Source: an uncultured Lachnospiraceae bacterium
Lineage (GTDB): Bacteria > Bacillota > Clostridia > Lachnospirales > Lachnospiraceae
NCBI GenBank assembly: GCA_944376975.1
Contig: CALWEE010000132.1
Location: forward strand, 1-5,206
Length of the DNA: 5,206 bases
Direction of reading: 5' to 3'
The translations under genes were made by a program, and so were the position numbers. The notes below the pieces were generated by a model. It had not been told where the DNA came from. It searched no databases and saw only the letters and a list, made by a program, of their open reading frames with translations. Below are positions 1 through 4,870 of this stretch, one piece after another. The number at the start of each line of letters is the position of its first letter. The first letter of the stretch is position 1.

Positions 1-1045
1 CCGCTTTCAGGGTGGCCGCGATCTCGGTGGGATGATGGGCGTAGTCGTCGATGATGGTGACGCCGTTTATCTCGCCCTTATACTCGAACCTACGGTCGGT
101 GCCGGTAAAAGCGGCCAGGCCCCCGCGTATATCTTCCATAGATATATCCAGTTCCATGGCGGCCGCGATGGCGGCCAGGGCGTTGGATATGTTATGGACG
201 CCGGAAACGCTCAGCTTAAAGCGCCCCATGTTCTTTCCGCCGATCACGAGATCGAAGCTGCCGCAGGCGTGTTCGTCGTAGGTGATGTTTTCTGCCGTCA
301 GATCGGCCGGCTTGTTAAGGCTGTAGGTGATGACCCGGCTGGGAAGGCCGGCGGTAAAGTATTCCACATCGTCGATATCTTTGTTGATGATCACGACCCC
401 GTCCTTGCCCGGCTTTTCGGCGAACCGGCGGAAGGAATGACGGATGTCGTCGATATCTTTAAAGAAATCCATATGATCTTCTTCCACGTTCAGGATGAGG
501 ACGATACGGGGATCGAACTTGAGGAAGCTGTTGGTGTATTCGCAGGCTTCGGTGATAAAATTCTCCGAACGGCCGACCCGGATATTGCCCCCGATGTCTT
601 TTAAGATGCCGCCGACGGATATGGTGGGATCGCAGTTGCCCTCCAACAGGATGAGGGACAGCATGGACGTGGTGGTCGTCTTCCCGTGGGTGCCGGAAAC
701 GGCGATGGCGTTGCGGTAGTGGGACATGATCTGGCCCAGCAGCTCCGCCCGGTCAAAATGGGGGATGTTCCGGGCAAGGACTTCCTTATATTCCGGGTTG
801 TCCGGATGGATGGCGGCCGTGTAGACGACCAGCTGGATGTCGTCGGTGATATTTTCGGCGCGCTGCCCGTAATGGATGACGGCCCCGTGGGCCTCGAGTT
901 TTTCGGTGATCGGTGATGGTTTCATGTCGGAACCGCTGACCGTGAACCCTCTTTCCAGAAGGACTTCAGCCAGGCCGCTCATGCTTATGCCGCCGATACC
1001 GATAAAATGGATATGTATCGGACGGTCAAAATCAACTTTATACAT
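1..1045 (-). CDS. murC: UDP-N-acetylmuramate--L-alanine ligase MurC, C-terminus cut by window edge
   Basis: MurC is the cytoplasmic ATP-dependent ligase that adds L-alanine to UDP-N-acetylmuramic acid, the first peptide step of peptidoglycan precursor synthesis. Reading the minus strand from ATG at 1045 gives 348 open residues. The N-terminal Rossmann-like UDP-binding domain shows IHFIGIGGISMSGLAE (about residues 11-26). The central Mur ligase domain has the ATP P-loop GTHGKTTTT (118-126), EACEY (166-170) and NVEEDHMD (186-193). HNISNALAA (284-292) follows, and the start of the C-terminal domain shows FTGTDRRFE (313-321) and DDYAHHPTE (333-341). The family is usually about 455-460 residues, so roughly 110 are missing beyond base 1; this is a window edge, not a broken gene. 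The ATG is chosen because the first domain begins right after it and GGGAGTG lies 8 bases upstream. It is divergent from glgC and no partner gene is visible. All key motifs look intact. Confidence 0.97.
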   Translation of the reverse strand, partial: MYKVDFDRPIHIHFIGIGGISMSGLAEVLLERGFTVSGSDMKPSPITEKLEAHGAVIHYGQRAENITDDIQLVVYTAAIHPDNPEYKEVLARNIPHFDRAELLGQIMSHYRNAIAVSGTHGKTTTTSMLSLILLEGNCDPTISVGGILKDIGGNIRVGRSENFITEACEYTNSFLKFDPRIVLILNVEEDHMDFFKDIDDIRHSFRRFAEKPGKDGVVIINKDIDDVEYFTAGLPSRVITYSLNKPADLTAENITYDEHACGSFDLVIGGKNMGRFKLSVSGVHNISNALAAIAAAMELDISMEDIRGGLAAFTGTDRRFEYKGEINGVTIIDDYAHHPTEIAATLKA

Positions 1046-1053
1046 GTCGTGGA

Positions 1054-1060
1054 CACTCCC
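1054..1060 (-). promoter_or_regulatory. Probable murC ribosome binding site
   Basis: On the minus strand GGGAGTG lies 8 bases upstream of the ATG at 1045. It is a partial match to the AGGAGGTG anti-16S complement. It supports this start, and no other in-frame start with a better site is seen. It is weaker than the sites of the plus-strand genes. Confidence 0.6.
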
Positions 1061-1078
1061 TGCTATGGTGTATATTAT

Positions 1079-1101
1079 GGAAAGCTTTTCCGCCGCTTTC
1101 C
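1079..1101 (-). repeat. Inverted repeat / possible hairpin in the murC 5' leader
   Basis: GGAAAGC (1079-1085) and GCTTTCC (1095-1101) are perfect 7-base inverted arms around a 9-base loop. If murC transcription starts near 1107, the hairpin sits at the beginning of its leader, about 33 bases before the start codon. No run of T follows it on the minus strand, so it does not look like a terminator. It could stabilise the transcript or be a DNA operator; its role is unknown. Confidence 0.5.
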
Positions 1102-1113
1102 GGTATTTTCCTT

Positions 1114-1142
1114 ATTATACCGTTTTTTTTCGGAAAATAAAA
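1114..1142 (-). promoter_or_regulatory. Candidate sigma-A promoter for murC
   Basis: On the minus strand a perfect -10 TATAAT (1119 to 1114) lies about 70 bases upstream of the murC ATG. At 17-base spacing the -35 hexamer would be TTTTAT (1142 to 1137), only 3 of 6 to TTGACA. The -10 is convincing by sequence and position, while the -35 is weak. The expected transcription start is near 1107. A palindrome (1127-1137) lies in the spacer. Confidence 0.5.
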
Positions 1143-1155
1143 GACTTTCGGAAAA
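1127..1155. repeat. Tandem short palindromes (TTTCGGAAAA, two copies)
   Basis: TTTTCGGAAAA at 1127-1137 is a perfect palindrome around a central G (arms TTTTC/GAAAA). TTTCGGAAAA recurs at 1146-1155, where arms TTTC/GAAA are again perfect. The centres are 18 bases apart. Related partial copies are TTTCGG at 1185-1190 and TCGGAAAA at 1283-1290. The first copy lies inside the candidate murC promoter spacer, which would suit an operator. No regulator can be named from the sequence. Confidence 0.5.
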
Positions 1156-1221
1156 AACAGCCCGTTTTTGCCCGGTCCGGGAACTTTCGGGGATAAAAAC
1201 AAAAGTGTGACAAAATGCACA

Positions 1222-1332
1222 AACATTTTATGTTAAAATTGTGTAAAATTTGGAAATGAAAACGGGCACATGTCCAAAAATGTCGGAAAAATACACATTT
1301 TTTGGTAATTTATTCAAGAATATTAGTAAAAA
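1222..1332. other. AT-rich intergenic stretch with spaced A/T tracts
   Basis: This part of the 356-base divergent intergenic region holds no credible gene. It has A or T tracts centred near 1228, 1237, 1247, 1278, 1289, 1300 and 1330, mostly about 10-11 bases apart with one or two turns lacking a tract. TAAAATT is repeated exactly 10 bases apart (1234-1240 and 1244-1250), and AACAT-TTT-ATGTT (1222-1234) is a small palindrome. Such phasing is typical of intrinsically curved DNA, which upstream of a promoter can aid RNA polymerase or regulator binding. That role is inference. Confidence 0.35.
1257..1270 (+). promoter_or_regulatory. cre-like site (possible CcpA binding)
   Basis: TGAAAACGGGCACA matches 8 of the 9 constrained positions of the catabolite responsive element consensus TGWNANCGNTNNCA; the single mismatch is G for T at 1266. 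It lies about 107 bases upstream of the expected glgC transcription start, a position more typical of CcpA activation than of repression. Carbon control of ADP-glucose synthesis makes biological sense, but the motif is degenerate and could occur by chance. Confidence 0.3.
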
Positions 1333-1335
1333 CTG

Positions 1336-1364
1336 TTCACTTTTCAGGGCGAAAGTGGTATAAT
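1336..1364 (+). promoter_or_regulatory. Sigma-A promoter of the glgC-glgD-spoVG operon
   Basis: A perfect -10 TATAAT (1359-1364) is preceded by TGG, giving an extended -10 (TGnTATAAT). A -35-like TTCACT (1336-1341; 4 of 6 to TTGACA) lies at the ideal 17-base spacing. The expected start is near 1371, leaving a leader of only about 30 bases before glgC, too short for a riboswitch. Arms CACTTT (1338-1343) and AAAGTG (1352-1357) form an inverted repeat within the promoter. Confidence 0.75.
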
Positions 1365-1375
1365 GATTGAATCAT
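1363..1375. promoter_or_regulatory. 13-bp palindrome at the glgC transcription start, candidate operator
   Basis: ATGATT (1363-1368), a central G (1369) and AATCAT (1370-1375) form a perfect palindrome that overlaps the end of the -10 box and covers the expected transcription start. A protein bound here would block polymerase, so it is a plausible repressor operator. In RNA it would make only a short weak hairpin. The binding protein is unknown. Confidence 0.4.
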
Positions 1376-1390
1376 AGAGATAAACAGCAA

Positions 1391-1397
1391 GAGGTGA
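1391..1397 (+). promoter_or_regulatory. glgC ribosome binding site, sets the GTG start
   Basis: GAGGTGA ends 4 bases before GTG at 1402 and is a strong match to the anti-Shine-Dalgarno complement. It favours the GTG over the in-frame ATG at 1417, which would have an AAGGA placed too close to it. Confidence 0.8.
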
Positions 1398-1401
1398 TTA
1401 C

Positions 1402-2673
1402 GTGGTTAAGAAGGAAATGATAGCCATGCTTTTGGCTGGCGGACAGGGAAGCCGGTTAGGCGTGCTCACTGCCAATGTAGCCAAGCCGGCGGTTGCGTTT
1501 GGCGGCAAGTACAGGATCATCGACTTCCCGTTGAGTAACTGCATCAATTCAGGCATTGACACGGTCGGTGTCCTGACACAGTACAGGCATCTGAGACTGA
1601 ACACGCATATCGGGATCGGTATTCCGTGGGATCTGGATAGAAATAACGGCGGCGTGACGCTGCTCCCGCCTTATGAGAAGAGCTCGAACTCGGACTGGTA
1701 TACCGGTACGGCCAACGCGATCTTCCAGAACCTGGAATACATAGAAAGTTATAATCCGGAGTACGTCCTGATCCTGGGCGGCGACCATATTTACAAGATG
1801 GATTATCAGGTCATGCTGGACTTCCATAAGTCCCGGAAGGCGGACGTGACGATCGCCTGCATGCCGGTGCCGTGGGAGGAGGCCAGCCGTTTCGGCGTGG
1901 TCGTAGCGGACGACAAGGGGAACATCAAAGAGTTTGAGGAAAAACCGGAGAAGCCGAGCAGCAACCTGGCTTCCATGGGTATCTATATCTTTAACTGGAG
2001 CATCCTCAGAGAAGCGTTGATCACCCTTAAAGACCAGCCGGGATGCGATTTCGGCATGCACGTTATCCCGTACATCCATAATCGTGACCACAACTGCTAC
2101 GCGTATGAGTTCAACGGCTACTGGAAAGACGTGGGCACGCTGGGTTCCTACTGGGAAGCCAACATGGAGCTGATCGACATCATTCCCGAATTTAATCTTT
2201 ATGAAGAATTCTGGAAGATCTATACCAACAACGATATCATCACACCTCTGTATTTCGCTCAGGATTCCAAGGTAGAGCGCTGTATCATCGGCGAAGGTTC
2301 CGAGATCCACGGAGAGGTTTACAACAGCGTGATCGGTTCCGGCGTCCACATCGGCGAAGGAACGGTCGTGAAAGATTCGATCATCATGCGGGGAACGTCC
2401 ATCGGCAAGAACTGCAAGGTGGACAAGGCGATCATCGCGGAACGCGTTGAGATCGGAGACAATGTTGAGTTTGGAGTAGGCGAATTCGCGAAGAGCGCCC
2501 TCAATCCGAAGGTGTACGCCTTTGACCTGGCGACGATCGCGGAAAACTCCTCCATACCTTCCGACGTGAAGATCGGCAAGAATACGGCCATCGACGGAAA
2601 GACCGCTCCGGAAGACTATCCGGACGGCGTGCTCGCGGGCGGACAATATATCATTAAGGCAGGTGAGATGTGA
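1402..2673 (+). CDS. glgC: Glucose-1-phosphate adenylyltransferase, catalytic subunit GlgC
   Basis: GlgC makes ADP-glucose and pyrophosphate from ATP and glucose-1-phosphate, the committed step of bacterial glycogen synthesis in the cytoplasm. The 423-residue product begins at GTG and has the family's usual length. The N-terminal nucleotidyltransferase domain (about 5-270) shows the nucleotide loop LAGGQGSRL (11-19), [20 protein letters not shown] (28-47), WYTGTANAI (99-107), [10 protein letters not shown] (126-135) with the probable catalytic Asp128, FEEKP (178-182) with the sugar-phosphate Lys181, and GYWKDVGT (239-246) with the metal/product-binding Asp243. The C-terminal part (about 290-400) has hexapeptide-like repeats (IIGEGS, VIGSGV, SIGKNC, EIGDNV) expected of a left-handed beta helix used for assembly and allostery. 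All catalytic motifs appear intact. It is first in an operon with glgD and spoVG. No glycogen synthase (glgA), branching enzyme (glgB) or phosphorylase (glgP) gene is adjacent. Confidence 0.97.
   Translation: MVKKEMIAMLLAGGQGSRLGVLTANVAKPAVAFGGKYRIIDFPLSNCINSGIDTVGVLTQYRHLRLNTHIGIGIPWDLDRNNGGVTLLPPYEKSSNSDWYTGTANAIFQNLEYIESYNPEYVLILGGDHIYKMDYQVMLDFHKSRKADVTIACMPVPWEEASRFGVVVADDKGNIKEFEEKPEKPSSNLASMGIYIFNWSILREALITLKDQPGCDFGMHVIPYIHNRDHNCYAYEFNGYWKDVGTLGSYWEANMELIDIIPEFNLYEEFWKIYTNNDIITPLYFAQDSKVERCIIGEGSEIHGEVYNSVIGSGVHIGEGTVVKDSIIMRGTSIGKNCKVDKAIIAERVEIGDNVEFGVGEFAKSALNPKVYAFDLATIAENSSIPSDVKIGKNTAIDGKTAPEDYPDGVLAGGQYIIKAGEM
2661..2667 (+). promoter_or_regulatory. glgD ribosome binding site inside the glgC 3' end
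   Basis: AGGTGAG ends 5 bases before ATG at 2673. The start and the glgC stop share a base (TGATG), so translation is probably coupled. A GTG directly upstream at 2670 is an alternative but would sit only 2 bases from this site. Confidence 0.75.
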
Positions 2674-3797
2674 TGAGAGCAGTAGGTATGGTTTTAGCAG
2701 GCGGAACGAACAACCGTATGGGCGAATTGTCCAGAAAGCGGGCGGTCGCGGCGATGCCGATGGCCGGAAGCTATCGTTGCATCGATTTTGCTTTGAGCAA
2801 TATGAGCAATTCCCACATTCAGAAAGTGGCTGTGCTGACCCAGTACAACGCCCGCTCGCTGAACGAGCATCTGAATTCATCCAAATGGTGGGATTTCGGA
2901 CGGAAGCAGGGCGGTCTGTTCGTGCTGACGCCCACGATCACGGCAGACAACAGCTCATGGTATCTGGGAACGGCAGATTCCATCTATCAGAATCTGGATT
3001 TCCTGAGACATTGCCATGAACCGTATGTGATCATTACATCCGGCGACTGTGTTTACAAGCTGGACTACAATAAAGTACTGGAGTACCACATTGACAAAAA
3101 GGCGGACATCACCGTCGTATGCAAAGAGATGCCGGAAGATACGCCGGGCCTTTCCCGGTTCGGTATCGTCAAGATGGACGACGAGGGCAGGATCGTCAAC
3201 TTTGAGGAGAAGCCCCTCGTAGCCCAGACGAACATCATCTCCGCGGGCGTTTACGTGATCCGCCGCCGTCTCCTCATGGAGCTGATCCAGAAAGCCCATG
3301 ACGAAGGCAGGAACGATTTCGTACAGGATATCCTGATCCGTTATAAAGACGTGAAGAAGATCTTCGGCTATAAGCTGGAAGGCTACTGGAGCAACATCGC
3401 CATGATCGACGACTATTATAAGACGAACATGGATTTCCTGAAATCGGAAGTAAGGGATTACTTCTTCAGACAATATCCGGGCATCTACTCAAGAGTAGAA
3501 GATCTGCCGCCGGCCAAGTTCAATCCGGGTTCCGATATCCGCAATTCGCTGATATCCAGCGGATGTATTCTTAACGGCTATGTGGAGAACACGATACTGT
3601 TCAAGAAAGTATACGTGGGCAACAACTGTGTCATTAAGAATTCCATTATCCTTAACGACGTCTATATCGGCGACAATACAGTGATCGAAAACTGTATCGT
3701 GGAAAGCCGCGATACGATACGCGCCAATTCTTCCTATATCGGGGAAGCGGGAAGCGTCCGCATCGTAGACGAGAGGAACGACAGATATATTCTTTAG
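2673..3797 (+). CDS. glgD: GlgD, non-catalytic or weakly catalytic subunit of ADP-glucose pyrophosphorylase
   Basis: GlgD is a GlgC paralogue found in Firmicutes that joins GlgC in a hetero-oligomer and raises or tunes its activity; by itself it is reported to be little active. The 374-residue product is about 50 shorter than GlgC, as usual for GlgD. It keeps the fold: [11 protein letters not shown] (37-47), [15 protein letters not shown] (96-110), [10 protein letters not shown] (123-132) with Asp125, FEEKP (177-181) with Lys180, and C-terminal hexapeptide-like repeats ([24 protein letters not shown]; about 290-345). Its active site is degenerate: the nucleotide loop reads GGTNNRM (10-16) instead of GGQGSRL, and GYWKDVGT becomes GYWSNIAM (237-244), losing the conserved Asp (Asn241). 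The ATG is preferred because of its one-base TGATG overlap with the glgC stop. Adjacency to glgC agrees with a 1:1 complex. Confidence 0.95.
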   Translation: MRAVGMVLAGGTNNRMGELSRKRAVAAMPMAGSYRCIDFALSNMSNSHIQKVAVLTQYNARSLNEHLNSSKWWDFGRKQGGLFVLTPTITADNSSWYLGTADSIYQNLDFLRHCHEPYVIITSGDCVYKLDYNKVLEYHIDKKADITVVCKEMPEDTPGLSRFGIVKMDDEGRIVNFEEKPLVAQTNIISAGVYVIRRRLLMELIQKAHDEGRNDFVQDILIRYKDVKKIFGYKLEGYWSNIAMIDDYYKTNMDFLKSEVRDYFFRQYPGIYSRVEDLPPAKFNPGSDIRNSLISSGCILNGYVENTILFKKVYVGNNCVIKNSIILNDVYIGDNTVIENCIVESRDTIRANSSYIGEAGSVRIVDERNDRYIL

Positions 3798-3802
3798 AAC
3801 TT

Positions 3803-3810
3803 GGGGGGAG
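3803..3810 (+). promoter_or_regulatory. spoVG ribosome binding site, sets the GTG start
   Basis: GGGGGGAG ends 4 bases before GTG at 3815. The frame starting there gives MQITDVR, the typical SpoVG N-terminus. Another GTG at 3813 is out of frame. The site is strong and lies in the 17-base gap after glgD. Confidence 0.8.
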
Positions 3811-3814
3811 CAGT

Positions 3815-4096
3815 GTGCAGATCACAGATGTCAGAGTGCGTAAAGTTACAAAAGAAGGAAAGATGAAAGCGGTCGTATCGATCACCCTGGACAATGAATT
3901 CGTTGTCCACGATATCAAGGTCATCGAAGGCGAGAAAGGGCTGTTCATCGCCATGCCCAGCCGGAAGGCGGCTGACGGGGAATACCGGGATATCGCCCAT
4001 CCGATCAACTCGGAGACGCGGGAACGTATCCAGGCTGTCATCCTTCAGAAGTACGAAAGCGCTGTTTTGGAAAATGAAACCGTAGCGTACGCGTGA
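3815..4096 (+). CDS. spoVG: Septation and sporulation regulator SpoVG
   Basis: SpoVG is a small nucleic-acid-binding regulator, known in Bacillus for effects on asymmetric septation and spore cortex formation and in other Firmicutes and spirochaetes as a site-specific DNA/RNA-binding protein. The 93-residue product is close to the Bacillus length (97). It shows the family pattern along its whole length: [11 protein letters not shown] (1-11), [17 protein letters not shown] (23-39), the hallmark [11 protein letters not shown] (41-51), and [16 protein letters not shown] (57-72), followed by a helical C-terminus. No signal peptide or membrane segment is seen. It begins 17 bases after glgD with no promoter that I can support in the gap, so it is probably the last gene of the glgCD transcript, closed by the terminator at 4132-4175. 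In Bacillus subtilis spoVG instead has its own sigma-H promoter next to glmU. A separate promoter inside glgD cannot be excluded. Confidence 0.97.
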   Translation: MQITDVRVRKVTKEGKMKAVVSITLDNEFVVHDIKVIEGEKGLFIAMPSRKAADGEYRDIAHPINSETRERIQAVILQKYESAVLENETVAYA

Positions 4097-4131
4097 GTAT
4101 TGACGCGGTATACGCGCAGATAAAAAGAGGG

Positions 4132-4175
4132 AAAACTGCCGCTTTGGCCACAGGCTGCCAAAGCGGCAGTTTTTT
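4132..4175 (+). terminator. Strong intrinsic terminator after spoVG
   Basis: Arms 4132-4148 and 4157-4173 are perfect 17-base inverted repeats (AAAACTGCCGCTTTGGC and its complement) with an 8-base loop, ending in a run of six T (4170-4175). It lies 35 bases after the spoVG stop, so it should end the glgC-glgD-spoVG transcript and insulate pth. The A run at the foot of the left arm could also allow termination from the opposite strand, but no gene needs that here. Confidence 0.95.
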
Positions 4176-4178
4176 GGG

Positions 4179-4227
4179 CGCGCCTGGCGGCGCGGGCGGG
4201 CCGGTCCCTTTCGATCAAAGTCCCGCC
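4179..4227 (+). repeat. GC-rich hairpin-forming spacer between the terminator and the pth promoter
   Basis: CGCGCC (4179-4184) and GGCGCG (4189-4194) form a 6-bp stem with a 4-base loop. GGCGGG (4195-4200) pairs with CCCGCC (4222-4227), and inside it CTTT (4208-4211) pairs with AAAG (4217-4220) around CGATC. The block is much richer in GC than its flanks and ends exactly at the -35 box of pth. It has no credible ORF. It may be a simple spacer, a second terminator-like structure without a T run, or an operator. Confidence 0.4.
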
Positions 4228-4256
4228 TTGACAAAAAAACGGGGAAAGAGTATGCT
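4228..4256 (+). promoter_or_regulatory. Sigma-A promoter for pth-mfd
   Basis: A perfect -35 TTGACA (4228-4233) is followed, after exactly 17 bases, by TATGCT (4251-4256), 4 of 6 to TATAAT including the key A2 and T6. The expected transcription start is near 4263, giving a leader of about 23 bases. It lies directly behind the spoVG terminator, as expected for the start of a new unit. Confidence 0.75.
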
Positions 4257-4270
4257 TTACCGGACAGTAA

Positions 4271-4280
4271 AGGAAGGTGA
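4271..4280 (+). promoter_or_regulatory. pth ribosome binding site
   Basis: AGGAAGGTGA ends 5 bases before ATG at 4286. It supports that ATG over an in-frame GTG at 4277, which lies inside this site and would have no spacing. Confidence 0.75.
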
Positions 4281-4285
4281 GAATC

Positions 4286-4870
4286 ATGTATCTGATCGTA
4301 GGTCTGGGAAACCCGACGAAAAATTACAGCCATACCCGCCATAATGTGGGCTTTGACATGCTGGACGCGGTGGCCGACGCCTGCCGCGTATCGGTGGATA
4401 CGCGCAAGCATAAAGCGCTGATCGGCAAGGGCGTGATCGGCGGGCAGAAGGTGATCCTGGCCAAGCCTCAGACATATATGAACCTGAGCGGGGAAAGCGT
4501 CCGGGAAATCCGCGATTTCTATAAGATCGAGCCGGAGCATATCCTGATCATATATGACGATATCAGCCTGGACGTGGGACAGCTGCGCATCCGGGCGAAA
4601 GGAAGCGCCGGCGGCCACAACGGCATCAAAAACATCATCGCCCATCTGGGGACGACAGAATTTCCCCGGATCAAGGTGGGCATAGGCGGAAAGCCGGAGG
4701 GCTGGGACCTGGCGGACTATGTGCTGTCCCGGTATTCCGCAGCGGAGCGGGAGGCGCTCCGGGAAGCCGCCGGGCAGGTGGCGCAGGCCGTGGAAATGAT
4801 CGTGGACGGCGATATCGCCGGCGCCATGAACCGGTTTAATGGTAAGAAGAAGGCAAAGGAGCAGTCGTGA
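4286..4870 (+). CDS. pth: Peptidyl-tRNA hydrolase Pth
   Basis: Pth cleaves the ester bond of peptidyl-tRNAs dropped from stalled ribosomes and so recycles tRNA in the cytoplasm; it is essential in most bacteria and is called spoVC in Bacillus. The 194-residue product has normal length. It begins MYLIVGLGNP (1-10), the standard start of the family, with Asn9 matching the substrate-binding Asn. Further motifs are YSHTRHNVGF (14-23) with catalytic His19, AKPQTYMNLSG (59-69) with Asn66, YDDISLDVG (90-98) with the His-orienting Asp92, GSAGGHNGIKNI (107-118) with Asn112, and FPRIKVGIG (126-134). The last ten residues are lysine-rich. All catalytic residues are in place. It has its own promoter behind the spoVG terminator and overlaps mfd by four bases. 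In Bacillus subtilis fin (yabK) lies between pth and mfd; it is absent here. Confidence 0.97.
   Translation: MYLIVGLGNPTKNYSHTRHNVGFDMLDAVADACRVSVDTRKHKALIGKGVIGGQKVILAKPQTYMNLSGESVREIRDFYKIEPEHILIIYDDISLDVGQLRIRAKGSAGGHNGIKNIIAHLGTTEFPRIKVGIGGKPEGWDLADYVLSRYSAAEREALREAAGQVAQAVEMIVDGDIAGAMNRFNGKKKAKEQS
4855..4861 (+). promoter_or_regulatory. mfd ribosome binding site within the pth 3' end
   Basis: AAAGGAG ends 5 bases before GTG at 4867. That GTG overlaps the pth stop (GTGA), which is typical of translational coupling, and decides the mfd start. Confidence 0.75.

Noticed and set aside
32..604. 190-codon open frame on the plus strand
   Set aside because: It is antisense to murC, whose reading frame carries all Mur ligase motifs over the same bases; the plus-strand product has no recognisable family.
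1207..1239. GTGACA (1207-1212) with TGTTAAAAT (1231-1239) as another plus-strand promoter
   Set aside because: The spacing of 21 bases is too long, and a much better promoter lies at 1336-1364.
1549..2880. Long 443-codon open frame on the minus strand across glgC and the start of glgD
   Set aside because: It is antisense to genes with complete family motifs. The product is rich in Arg, Asp, Val and His with no recognisable domain, and its openness follows from the codon bias of the opposite strand.
3803..3808. Run of six G as a phase-variable tract
   Set aside because: It is short and is explained as part of the spoVG ribosome binding site.
3760..3814. Possible sigma-H promoter for spoVG at the end of glgD
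   Set aside because: An AGGAA-like element is present, but no properly spaced GAAT-type -10 follows, so a separate promoter cannot be supported.
4093..4344. Short plus-strand open frame between spoVG and pth
   Set aside because: It would be translated through the terminator hairpin and overlap the pth promoter and start; it has no convincing ribosome binding site or family resemblance.
3794..4645. 283-codon open frame on the minus strand over spoVG, the terminator and pth
   Set aside because: It runs through an intrinsic terminator and antisense to two well-recognised genes, and the protein shows no domain.
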